DNA from: JAXGMV01 sp040772085
GTDB taxonomy: Bacteria; Chloroflexota; Anaerolineae; Anaerolineales; Anaerolineaceae
DNA length: 64,000 bases
Assembly: GCA_040772085.1 (NCBI GenBank)
Contig: JAXGYU010000001.1
Span: 2,046,001 to 2,110,000, forward strand
Reading direction: 5' to 3'
The notes under the pieces were generated by a model. The model ran no database searches. It saw nothing but the letters and a program-made list of their open reading frames with translations, and was not told the origin of the DNA. The translations under genes were made by a program, and so were the position numbers. The stretch's first letter is position 1. Each line of letters starts with the position of its first letter. Shown here piece by piece: positions 14,173 to 21,814 of the stretch.

Positions 14173-16779
14173 ATGAGAAACAAGTTGTTCCTGTTAGTTG
14201 GTGCTCTGGTTGTGTTTAGCATGGTGCTCAGCGCCTGCCAACCCGCCGCTGCTCCAACCACGGCTCCGGCCGAGACCCAGCCTCCTGCTGCTACTGAAGC
14301 AGCGACTGAAGCTGCCACTGAAGCACCGGCAGCTACCGAAGCGCCAACGGAGGTCGCCACCGAAGCCCCGACAGAAGCACCAGTCGCGTCCGACCGCAAG
14401 GGCGGCTGGCTGGATGAGATCGTCGCTTCTGTTATCGACAACCCCTCTGTTATTACCCAGATGAAGGCTGAAGCGATTGACGTTTATGTCAATGGTATGG
14501 CTTCAACCCAATTCAGCGAACTTGAGGAAAGTGGTCTGCCTTACTCGGTGAGCAATGGTACATACTACACCATTCAGTTCAACCCGGCAGTCTTCACTGA
14601 CACAGCCAAGTTCAACCCCTTCTCGAACCGCAAGATTCGCGAAGCCTTCAACTACCTGATCGATCGCAACTACATCAATCAGGAATTCTATGCCGGCGGC
14701 GCGCTGCCCAAGTGGTTCGCGCTGATGACCAACTTCACCGATTATGCTGATCTGGTGGACGTTGCCCGCGCTCTCGAAGCCAAATACGCTTACAACTACG
14801 ACACCGCTAAAGAGATGATCGATGCCGAGATGGAAGGCATGGGCGCTGAAATCACCGATGGTAAATACACCTTCAATGGTGAGCCGGTTACCGTGATCTT
14901 CCTGATCCGGAACGACGGCGATGGCACCCGCGCTCTGTGGGGCGAATATCTCGCCGCCCAGATGGAAAAACTCGGTTTCACCGTTGATCGCCAGCTCAAG
15001 TCCGGTTCTGATGCCAGCCCGATCTGGATCCAGAGTGATCCCAAAGAAGGCCTGTGGCACATGTACACCGGTGGTTGGGGCGCTTCCGTCCTCGACCGTG
15101 ACCAGGCGAACATCTTCCAGGAAATGTACCTGAACACTTCCGCTCAGGGTATTCCCGTATTCCTGGAGAATGTCTCGGATCCTGAATTCCAGGAACTGGG
15201 CGACCGCCTGTTCAGTGGCGATTACAAGACCGTTGAAGAACGCCGCGAGATGATGTCCCGCGCGCTGGAACTGTCCCTGCAGGATTCCCTCCAGGTGATG
15301 GTTGCTGATACCAAGCGCTTCGTGCCTTACCGCGAAGGTCTTGAGGTCACCACCGATCTGGCCGCTGGTGTTGAAAGCGCCCAGATGACCCCGTTCACCC
15401 TGCGCTGGTCTGGCGAAGAAGGCGGTACGGTCCGCTGGGCTACCCAGTCCTTCCTGTTCGCCGGCGCATACAACCCGATCGCTGGTTCCAATACCACGTC
15501 TGATCAGGGCGTCGATCGTGCGAGCCGCTCGTACGATTTCATCTTCGATCCCTACACCGGTCTGGTTCACCCGCAGAATGTTGAAAGCGCGGTCGTAACC
15601 GTTCTGGAAGGTCTCCCCGTCCAGAAGACCCTCGACTGGGTAACGCTCGAAACCGCTGCTGAAATCGTTGTTCCTGAGGATGCCTGGGCAGACTGGGACG
15701 CAACTGAGCAGAAGTTCATCAGCGTTGCTGATTTCAAACCAGGCGAAACTGTCACCGCGAACATGAAATCTGTCGTCACCTACCGCCCCGACCTGTTCGA
15801 GGTGGTGAAATGGCATGATGGCAGCAATCTTGATCCCGCTGACCTGATCATGGGCCTCATCATGGGCTTTGATCGCGCCAAACCGGAAAGCGCAATTTAC
15901 GACCCGCAGTCTGAAGGCCAGTTCGCGGTCTTCATGGATACCTTCAAGGGTGTCAAGATCGTTTCCATGGATCCTGTGGTTGTTGAATGGTACTCAGATT
16001 CCTTCTCCATGGACGCTGAGCTCACCGCAGCCTGGTACTCTTTCTGGGTGAACTACAGCTACGGACAGGGTTCCTGGCCGATGATCGCCATGATGAACAA
16101 AGCTGAAGCTGAAGGTTTGCTGGCTTACACCGATCAGAAAGCCGAAGAGAAGCAGATCGAGCAGACCTCCAACATCGGCGGCCCCAGCCTGGAAATCCTG
16201 GCTGAAAAACTGGATGAGCTGATCGCTGACAAGACCATCCCCTACGAAGCCACCATGGCCGAGTACCTGGATGCCGATCAGGCAGTCGCTCGTTACGAAG
16301 CGCTCAAAGCCTGGTACGCTGACATGGGTCACTTCCACGTCGGTACCGGCCCCTACTACTTTGACACCATCGATCTGACTGGCAAGTCATTGACCATGAA
16401 GCATTTCGCGGACTTCCCCGACAAAGCTGATAGATGGTCTGTGTACTCAGCCCCCAGAATCGCTGATGTCGAGATCGAAGGCCCCGGCCAGGTTGTCGCA
16501 GGCGAAGCAGCCACATTTGATGTGTGGGTGACCTTCGACGGTGAACCCTACCCTGTGGAAGATATCAAGCAGGTTAAGTTCCTGGTTTACGATGCCACGA
16601 ATGCTGTTGTCGACGTTGCTGACGCCACTGAGGTTGAAGCCGGTCACTACAGTGTTGAACTCACTCCCGAACTCACTACCGCCCTTGGTGCTGGCTCGAA
16701 TAAACTCGAGGTCGCAGTTGTTCCGTTGGTCGTTGCCCAACCGACATTTGCTTCTGTTGAGTTTGTTTCTGCTAAGTAA
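14173..16779 (+). CDS. Family 5 solute-binding lipoprotein with C-terminal Ig-like domain (set 2), circularly permuted
   Basis: An 868-residue lipoprotein (lipobox LSAC) with a Thr/Glu/Ala/Pro-rich linker to about residue 75. Family 5 landmarks are again out of order. DEIVASVI and the AEAIDVYV segment (normally mid-protein) come at 81, IREAFNYLIDRNYIN at 155, and the late WHMYTGGWGASVLDRD near 296. Only then come VVKWHDGSNLDPADL (normally early) at about 545 and GTGPYYFDTIDLTGKSLTM at 724. The cut lies between the GTGPY strand and the DEIV strand, a different point from the set 1 protein. Residues 768-868 form a beta-rich, probably Ig-like domain (begins IEGPGQVVAGEAATFDVWV). An AAAGGAG site precedes the ATG. 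Ligand unknown; peptide is inferred from the neighbours. Confidence 0.93.
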   Translation: MRNKLFLLVGALVVFSMVLSACQPAAAPTTAPAETQPPAATEAATEAATEAPAATEAPTEVATEAPTEAPVASDRKGGWLDEIVASVIDNPSVITQMKAEAIDVYVNGMASTQFSELEESGLPYSVSNGTYYTIQFNPAVFTDTAKFNPFSNRKIREAFNYLIDRNYINQEFYAGGALPKWFALMTNFTDYADLVDVARALEAKYAYNYDTAKEMIDAEMEGMGAEITDGKYTFNGEPVTVIFLIRNDGDGTRALWGEYLAAQMEKLGFTVDRQLKSGSDASPIWIQSDPKEGLWHMYTGGWGASVLDRDQANIFQEMYLNTSAQGIPVFLENVSDPEFQELGDRLFSGDYKTVEERREMMSRALELSLQDSLQVMVADTKRFVPYREGLEVTTDLAAGVESAQMTPFTLRWSGEEGGTVRWATQSFLFAGAYNPIAGSNTTSDQGVDRASRSYDFIFDPYTGLVHPQNVESAVVTVLEGLPVQKTLDWVTLETAAEIVVPEDAWADWDATEQKFISVADFKPGETVTANMKSVVTYRPDLFEVVKWHDGSNLDPADLIMGLIMGFDRAKPESAIYDPQSEGQFAVFMDTFKGVKIVSMDPVVVEWYSDSFSMDAELTAAWYSFWVNYSYGQGSWPMIAMMNKAEAEGLLAYTDQKAEEKQIEQTSNIGGPSLEILAEKLDELIADKTIPYEATMAEYLDADQAVARYEALKAWYADMGHFHVGTGPYYFDTIDLTGKSLTMKHFADFPDKADRWSVYSAPRIADVEIEGPGQVVAGEAATFDVWVTFDGEPYPVEDIKQVKFLVYDATNAVVDVADATEVEAGHYSVELTPELTTALGAGSNKLEVAVVPLVVAQPTFASVEFVSAK

Positions 16780-16813
16780 TAAGCGAGGGTTCTAGTACAA
16801 ATGTTATAGACCG

Positions 16814-16855
16814 TAGGGCAAGTTATTAAAATAACTTGCCCTATGTTGTTTATTT
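16814..16855 (+). terminator. Rho-independent terminator or attenuator after the set 2 binding-protein gene
   Basis: A perfect 13-bp stem (16814-16826 with 16831-16843, loop TAAA) is followed by TGTTGTTTATTT. It would stop most transcripts after the binding protein and allow limited readthrough into the permease genes. Confidence 0.75.
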
Positions 16856-16873
16856 GGAGGCGCTGGGGTATTT

Positions 16874-18010
16874 ATGACTACTGAGATAACTACGGACAGC
16901 CAATTACAGGCCACGAACTTCAGTAAACAGGCGAGCTCAAATAACTTCAAAAGGCTTGCCCGCTTTTTCAGCATCCGACTGGTGCTGCAACTGTTCACCA
17001 TTGTTATTGGTATTTACATCACAATTTTGATCGCGAACATGGGCGGCTACGTTGACGAGATCCTGCGCGGTGATATCACCGAACAGGTGAACGCGGAGGT
17101 CGCCGCGATGGCAGCCCAAAGGCCAATCAGCAATGAGATGCGGCAGAAACTGGTGGCCGATACGATTGCCTTGCGGGTCAAGGCCGCCGGTCTTGACCAG
17201 CCTTTCCCCATCCGGTCTGTCAGGCACCTTTTCAACGCGCTGACGCTGAAACTAGGCAGGGCGCGGTTTATGGTCAGTGACCATGGCTCGCGCATGGTGA
17301 AGAATATTATTCTGGAAAGGCTGCCCGCCACGCTCCTCCTGATGGGCAGCAGCCAATTGCTTTTATTCTTTGTAAGCCTCTTTCTGGCATTGAGTTTATC
17401 CAGGCATTATGGCAGTATCTGGGATAGAGTGGTGGTGGCTTTCTCGCCGACCTCAGCCATACCGGCCTGGTTCTATGGTGTATTTCTGATTTTGATCTTC
17501 GCGGCGGTCCTTAAATGGCTTCCATTTGGCGGCATGCTCTCAGCGCCGCCGCCGACCAATAAGTTCGCCTATGTGCTCGATATCCTCAAACACCTGATTT
17601 TGCCGGCGTCTTCCTTATTCATCTCAGGCTTCTTTATCAATGTCTATGCCTGGCGCACGTTCTTCCTGATCTACTCCAGTGAAGACTACGTGGATATGGC
17701 GAAAGCGAAGGGTTTGTCTTCGAGCGATATCGAACGGCGTTACATCCTGCGCCCGACGCTGCCGAACATCATCACCCAATTCGCGCTACTGGTGATTGGC
17801 ATGTGGACCGGCGCGACCCTGACGGAGACGGTCTTCCTCTGGCCCGGGCTTGGCAGAACCATCTTCCAGGCGGTGCAGATTTATGATACGGCGGTCATCG
17901 TGGGTACGACAATCATCATGGCCTATCTGCTCGCAATCACCGTCTTTTTCCTGGACTTCATCTACGCCATTGTTGATCCCCGTGTGAAAATCGGCGGAGG
18001 GAATGCGTAA
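16874..18010 (+). CDS. Peptide ABC transporter permease, DppB type (set 2)
   Basis: A 378-residue permease. After a cytoplasmic tail and a first helix (LVLQLFTIVIGIYITILIA), an extracytoplasmic loop of about 120 residues follows. Then come the core helices, the EAA loop YVDMAKAKGLSSSDIERRY and the ending YAIVDPRVKIGGG. The loop segment FPIRSVRHLFNALTLKLGRA is not part of the usual DppB core. The gene lies past a strong attenuator and ends two bases before the next permease start, so the two are coupled. Confidence 0.93.
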   Translation: MTTEITTDSQLQATNFSKQASSNNFKRLARFFSIRLVLQLFTIVIGIYITILIANMGGYVDEILRGDITEQVNAEVAAMAAQRPISNEMRQKLVADTIALRVKAAGLDQPFPIRSVRHLFNALTLKLGRARFMVSDHGSRMVKNIILERLPATLLLMGSSQLLLFFVSLFLALSLSRHYGSIWDRVVVAFSPTSAIPAWFYGVFLILIFAAVLKWLPFGGMLSAPPPTNKFAYVLDILKHLILPASSLFISGFFINVYAWRTFFLIYSSEDYVDMAKAKGLSSSDIERRYILRPTLPNIITQFALLVIGMWTGATLTETVFLWPGLGRTIFQAVQIYDTAVIVGTTIIMAYLLAITVFFLDFIYAIVDPRVKIGGGNA

Positions 18011-18011
18011 C

Positions 18012-19373
18012 ATGAACAATTTCAAGAATACCCTGCGTGAGATCGCGCGTTACCCATCTGCCGTTGTCGGCGCTATCGGCATTCTGGCTCTCATCATCTT
18101 CTCCATCTACACCATGATCACGATCCCATACTCAGAAGGCATCCGTCTGTGGCGGGCTGGCGAGGATGTGGTTTACAAAAATCCCAAGACCGCGGCGCCG
18201 AAATGGTACAACTGGTTCCGCGAGGATAAGTTACCAGAATCATTTGACGTCAAGGCTGGTGAAGGCGAACCCTTCAGCAAGACCATGACCCCGCGGGAGA
18301 CTGGCAAGACCTACGATTTTGAATACACCTTCGATTACAACTACAAGACCATCCCGCAGGAGCTGTTCCTATACATCACGACCAACTATCAGGCCAAGAA
18401 TCCATTCGTTTCGGTTGAGCTGGTCACACCTTCCGGTGAAGAGATCAAGGTTGGTGATTTTGGCGCGACGCGCTCCTATACCTACCGCTTTGGACAGGAT
18501 ACAAAACTGACAACGCGGCTGAACCGGTTGCAGGGGCGTAAGGTTTCGAACAATATCGAAGGTCTGTTCACGAAGCTGAAATCTTCACCGGCGGTTGTTG
18601 ATCAGGGGAAGTACACGCTCAGAATCAAGGCGACCACCTTCGAAGAGGCCACGGATGTCAATATCGAATTCGTGATGCACGGGCAGGTCTACGGCTGGTT
18701 TGGCACCGATCATATCCGCCGCCCGCTGGTCACCGCCATGATGTGGGGCGCGCCGATCGCGCTGGCGTTCGGACTGGTCGCCGCGGTTGGCACCTCAGTG
18801 CTCTCAATGCTCATTGCGGCTATCGGTGCCTGGTTCGGCGGCTGGATCGACGAGCTGATTCAGCGCATTACGGAGATCAATATCATCCTGCCATATTTCT
18901 CCATCCTCATTATGGTGGGCACATTCTATTCTCGCAGTATCTGGGTGCTATTGGGGGTCACCATTGCCTTGCAAATCTTCACCGGTTCGATTAAAACGAA
19001 CCGGGCTATCTTCCTGCAGGTCAAGGAGTCCACGTATATCGAGGCAGCCAAGGCGTATGGCGCAAGCGACTGGCGCATCATCATCCGCTATCTGATCCCG
19101 CGTATCATCCCGCTGCTCATCCCGGGTCTGGTTTCTTCCGTCCCCGCGTATGTGTTTCTCGAAGCCTCACTGGCGCTGCTCGGGCTGGGTGATCCGACCA
19201 TCCCGACCTGGGGTAAGGTGATCAATGACGCCCGTGCTTACGGCGCGCATTATCAGGGTATGTTCTACTGGATCCTGGAACCGGCGGCTTTCCTGATGTT
19301 CACTGGCCTGGCGTTCGCGATGCTGGGGTTCGCGCTGGACAGAATTTTCAACCCGAAATTGAGAGGAATGTAG
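18012..19373 (+). CDS. DppC-type ABC permease with large extracytoplasmic insert (set 2)
   Basis: A 453-residue permease, well above the usual 280-350. After the first helix (VVGAIGILALIIFSIYTMI), residues about 40-235 form a hydrophilic, beta-rich segment containing KTYDFEYTFDYNYKTIPQEL, VSVELVTPSGEEIKVGDFG and GKYTLRIKATTFEEATDVNI. The transport core then starts at RRPLVTAMMWGAPIALAFG, with EAA loop YIEAAKAYGASDWRIIIRY and the ending FNPKLRGM. The GGAGGG site favours the ATG at 18012 over the in-frame ATG at 18003. The insert may receive the Ig-like domain of the adjacent binding protein; this is inferred only from co-occurrence. Confidence 0.9.
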   Translation: MNNFKNTLREIARYPSAVVGAIGILALIIFSIYTMITIPYSEGIRLWRAGEDVVYKNPKTAAPKWYNWFREDKLPESFDVKAGEGEPFSKTMTPRETGKTYDFEYTFDYNYKTIPQELFLYITTNYQAKNPFVSVELVTPSGEEIKVGDFGATRSYTYRFGQDTKLTTRLNRLQGRKVSNNIEGLFTKLKSSPAVVDQGKYTLRIKATTFEEATDVNIEFVMHGQVYGWFGTDHIRRPLVTAMMWGAPIALAFGLVAAVGTSVLSMLIAAIGAWFGGWIDELIQRITEINIILPYFSILIMVGTFYSRSIWVLLGVTIALQIFTGSIKTNRAIFLQVKESTYIEAAKAYGASDWRIIIRYLIPRIIPLLIPGLVSSVPAYVFLEASLALLGLGDPTIPTWGKVINDARAYGAHYQGMFYWILEPAAFLMFTGLAFAMLGFALDRIFNPKLRGM

Positions 19374-19374
19374 C

Positions 19375-20412
19375 ATGTCAAAACATCTGACTGATAGTGA
19401 GCGAATTCCAATCAAGGTTGAAGTTGACAAGGACAAAATCTCAGATTCGACCCTGCTCAGCATTCAGGATCTGAAACTGTATTTCCTGACCAAAGGCGGA
19501 CCTGTCCAGGCGGTTGATGGGGTTGACTTCGACCTTAAGACCAATAAGGCGGTCGTCGTTGTTGGCGAATCAGGCTGCGGCAAGAGCTCACTGGCAAAAG
19601 CCATTCTGCGCCTGCTGCCGCGTAATGTCGGCGAATATTCCGGCAAAGTATTCCTGCGTGACCTCGACACCATGAAGCTCTCGGATGAAGATTATCGCAA
19701 CGAGATCCGCTGGGTGAGAATCTCGATGGTGCCTCAGGCTGCCATGAACTCGCTCAACCCGGTGCTGCGTGTCGGCGACCAGGTGGCTGAACCGTTGATG
19801 GTGCATTACGGCACCAAACGGGAAGTCGCCATGGAGCAGGCTGCCAAGATGTTCCAGAATGTCGGCGTGCCGGTCGATTTCATCACCCGCTACCCGTTTG
19901 AACTGTCGGGCGGCATGCGCCAGCGCATCGCAATCGCCATGGCGCTGATCACCGGCCCCGAGCTGGTGATCCTGGACGAACCGACCTCCGCGCTGGATGT
20001 GCTCACGCAGGCCAACATCTTCAACCTGCTCAAGCGTATCAAGGCTAACCTGGAAACCAGCTTCATCCTCATCACACATGACATCGCGACGTCCTCCGAA
20101 CTGGCGGACATCGTCGCGGTGATGTATGCCGGCCAGATCGTTGAGGTCAGCGAATCGCATCGCTTCTTCAGCGCGCCCCGGCATCCATACTCCGCCAAGC
20201 TGATGGCGAGCGTACCCAAACTGCGTGAGCGCGAGGAACCCGATTTCATTATCGGCAGACCGCCTTCACTAATTAACCCGCCGACCGGCTGCCGCTTCAG
20301 GGATCGCTGTCCAAGCGCCTTTGAAAAATGCGTCAACGATCCGCCGGTGTTTGCTTTTGGCGAGGACTGGGTCAAATGCTGGCTGTACGAAGGTAAAGGA
20401 ACACTCAAATGA
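19375..20412 (+). CDS. Peptide ABC transporter ATP-binding protein, OppD/DppD type (set 2)
   Basis: A 345-residue ATPase with an N-terminal extension of about 30 residues before the first strand. Motifs are Walker A GESGCGKS, signature LSGGMRQR, Walker B LVILDEPTSALD, switch ITHDIAT, and the OppD/F C-terminal extension with GCRFRDRCPSA. The GAGG site overlaps the end of the permease gene. It overlaps the next ATPase by four bases (ATGA). Its nucleotide-binding residues are complete. Confidence 0.94.
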   Translation: MSKHLTDSERIPIKVEVDKDKISDSTLLSIQDLKLYFLTKGGPVQAVDGVDFDLKTNKAVVVVGESGCGKSSLAKAILRLLPRNVGEYSGKVFLRDLDTMKLSDEDYRNEIRWVRISMVPQAAMNSLNPVLRVGDQVAEPLMVHYGTKREVAMEQAAKMFQNVGVPVDFITRYPFELSGGMRQRIAIAMALITGPELVILDEPTSALDVLTQANIFNLLKRIKANLETSFILITHDIATSSELADIVAVMYAGQIVEVSESHRFFSAPRHPYSAKLMASVPKLREREEPDFIIGRPPSLINPPTGCRFRDRCPSAFEKCVNDPPVFAFGEDWVKCWLYEGKGTLK

Positions 20413-21494
20413 TGGAACAAACCAATGTTCAAACCACAACTGGACCGGCTGCCAGGGACAACGGGAATATCCTCGAGCTTGATGAGCTGCAGGTCTATTT
20501 TGAGTTAAAGAAATTTGGCTTCCAGCATGCTGGCTTTGTCCGCGCGGTGGATGGGGTGACCCTGCATCTCAAACGCGGTGAGACGATCGCCATCGTCGGC
20601 GAAAGCGGCTGCGGCAAGACCAGCCTGCTCAGAACCATCCTGCGCCTCAACCGTCCGACCGGCGGCACAATCATGTTTGACGGTCAGGTGATCAACGACT
20701 TCAAGTTTAATGATCTGAAGGAAGTGCGCAAGAAGATTGGCTACGTTCAGCAGGATCCCTATGGCGCCATGCCGCCGTTCATGGACGTCAGGACCATCCT
20801 CGAGGAGCCGCTGAAGATCAACGGTGTGACCAACTCGGAAGAACGCCTGCAGCGGATCCGCAAGGTGCTTGAAGAAGTGAAGATGACACCGGTGGATGAC
20901 TTCCTGTACAAGTTCCCGCATCAGCTCAGCGGCGGACAGCAGCAGCGCATTGTCATCGCGCGCGCCATGATCCTTAATCCCATCCTGCTTGTTGCGGATG
21001 AACCGGTCTCGATGCTGGATGCTTCCGTGCGTGTCGAGATCCTCAAACTGTTGCGCGCCTTGCAGGAAAAGTACAACCTGGCAGTGATCTATATCACGCA
21101 TGACCTGGCAACCGTACGCTACTTCTCTGAATATATTTTTGTCATGTATGCCGGCCAGATTATCGAAAAGGCGCCTGAAGCTGAATTGATCCGCAACAGC
21201 GCGCATCCTTACACACATGCGCTGCTGATTGCCACTTCTGATCCGGACCCGAAGAACGTAGACGAGTTTCAGGATGTGCCCCCGGGCGAACCGCCTTCAC
21301 TGGTCAACCCGCCCAAAGGCTGCCGCTTCCATCCGCGCTGTCCCAAGATGATCGCGGGGTTGTGCGAAGTCGAACGCCCGCCGGAATTCAACCTCGGCGG
21401 CGGACACCTGGTCGCGTGCTGGCTGTATGACGGTGTCCATGGTGAGAAGCATCAGCAAGAACAGGCGAGGGATGATTCCGCGACTGTCGCCTAA
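20409..21494 (+). CDS. Peptide ABC transporter ATP-binding protein, OppF/DppF type (set 2)
   Basis: A 361-residue ATPase partner of the preceding gene. It has Walker A GESGCGKT, Q-loop YVQQDPYGAMPP, signature LSGGQQQR, Walker B LLVADEPVSMLDAS and the C-terminal extension GCRFHPRCPKM. The Walker B region ends SMLDAS instead of the usual SALDVS, a mild variation next to the catalytic Glu. The start overlaps the previous stop (ATGA); ATG at 20409 or 20412 are both possible. The last codons overlap the small membrane gene that follows. Confidence 0.94.
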   Translation: MMEQTNVQTTTGPAARDNGNILELDELQVYFELKKFGFQHAGFVRAVDGVTLHLKRGETIAIVGESGCGKTSLLRTILRLNRPTGGTIMFDGQVINDFKFNDLKEVRKKIGYVQQDPYGAMPPFMDVRTILEEPLKINGVTNSEERLQRIRKVLEEVKMTPVDDFLYKFPHQLSGGQQQRIVIARAMILNPILLVADEPVSMLDASVRVEILKLLRALQEKYNLAVIYITHDLATVRYFSEYIFVMYAGQIIEKAPEAELIRNSAHPYTHALLIATSDPDPKNVDEFQDVPPGEPPSLVNPPKGCRFHPRCPKMIAGLCEVERPPEFNLGGGHLVACWLYDGVHGEKHQQEQARDDSATVA

Positions 21495-21732
21495 GAAAAT
21501 GATCATCATCGGCGGCATCTGTCTGCTGCTGGGTTTCATTCTGCCGCTGCTGGTCGTGATCAAAACAATACCATCCAACTTCCCGCTGCTGTTCGTGATT
21601 TACGCCCTGCAGCTCTTTGGTATGGTCATCAGCTTGCTGGGCATCTTCACGCTCGGCGCTCAGAAGCGTAAGGAGCGCCTGGAACGGGAAGAATACGGAC
21701 CGGACTGGAAACCGAAGAAAAAGTCGAAATAG
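21472..21732 (+). CDS. Small two-helix membrane protein, function unknown
   Basis: About 86 residues, not recognised as a known family. It has two hydrophobic helices (MIIIGGICLLLGFILPLLVV and FVIYALQLFGMVISLLGIF) and a highly charged, Lys-rich tail (KRKERLEREEYGPDWKPKKK). The start is uncertain: ATG at 21472 has a purine-rich GCGAGGG directly before it, and ATG at 21499 is also possible. It overlaps the end of the OppF gene by 23 bases, so it is probably cotranscribed with set 2. It might be an accessory subunit of the transporter, but nothing in the sequence proves this. Confidence 0.65.
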   Translation: MIPRLSPKKMIIIGGICLLLGFILPLLVVIKTIPSNFPLLFVIYALQLFGMVISLLGIFTLGAQKRKERLEREEYGPDWKPKKKSK

Positions 21733-21791
21733 GTTCAATGGATCCCGTACTGGCTCGCGCATGCCAGACAAACAGCATAGGCATATCGGTT

Positions 21792-21797
21792 TATAAT
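21792..21797 (+). promoter_or_regulatory. -10 box before the set 3 binding-protein gene
   Basis: A perfect TATAAT lies 17 bases before the ATG at 21815, with no -35 at the right distance. The ribosome-binding site AGGAGA follows at 21804, so the leader would be only about 11 bases. Confidence 0.5.
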
Positions 21798-21814
21798 GGC
21801 TCCAGGAGATTTCC

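Noticed and set aside
14503..15816. Antisense open frame of 437 codons inside the set 2 binding-protein gene
   Set aside because: No recognisable domain or ribosome-binding site, and the sense frame is a complete lipoprotein.
9730..16779. Binding-protein permutation as a pure assembly error
   Set aside because: Two genes show it with different junctions, each in one open frame with clean leader and stop. Read-level checks are still needed, so this is not fully excluded.
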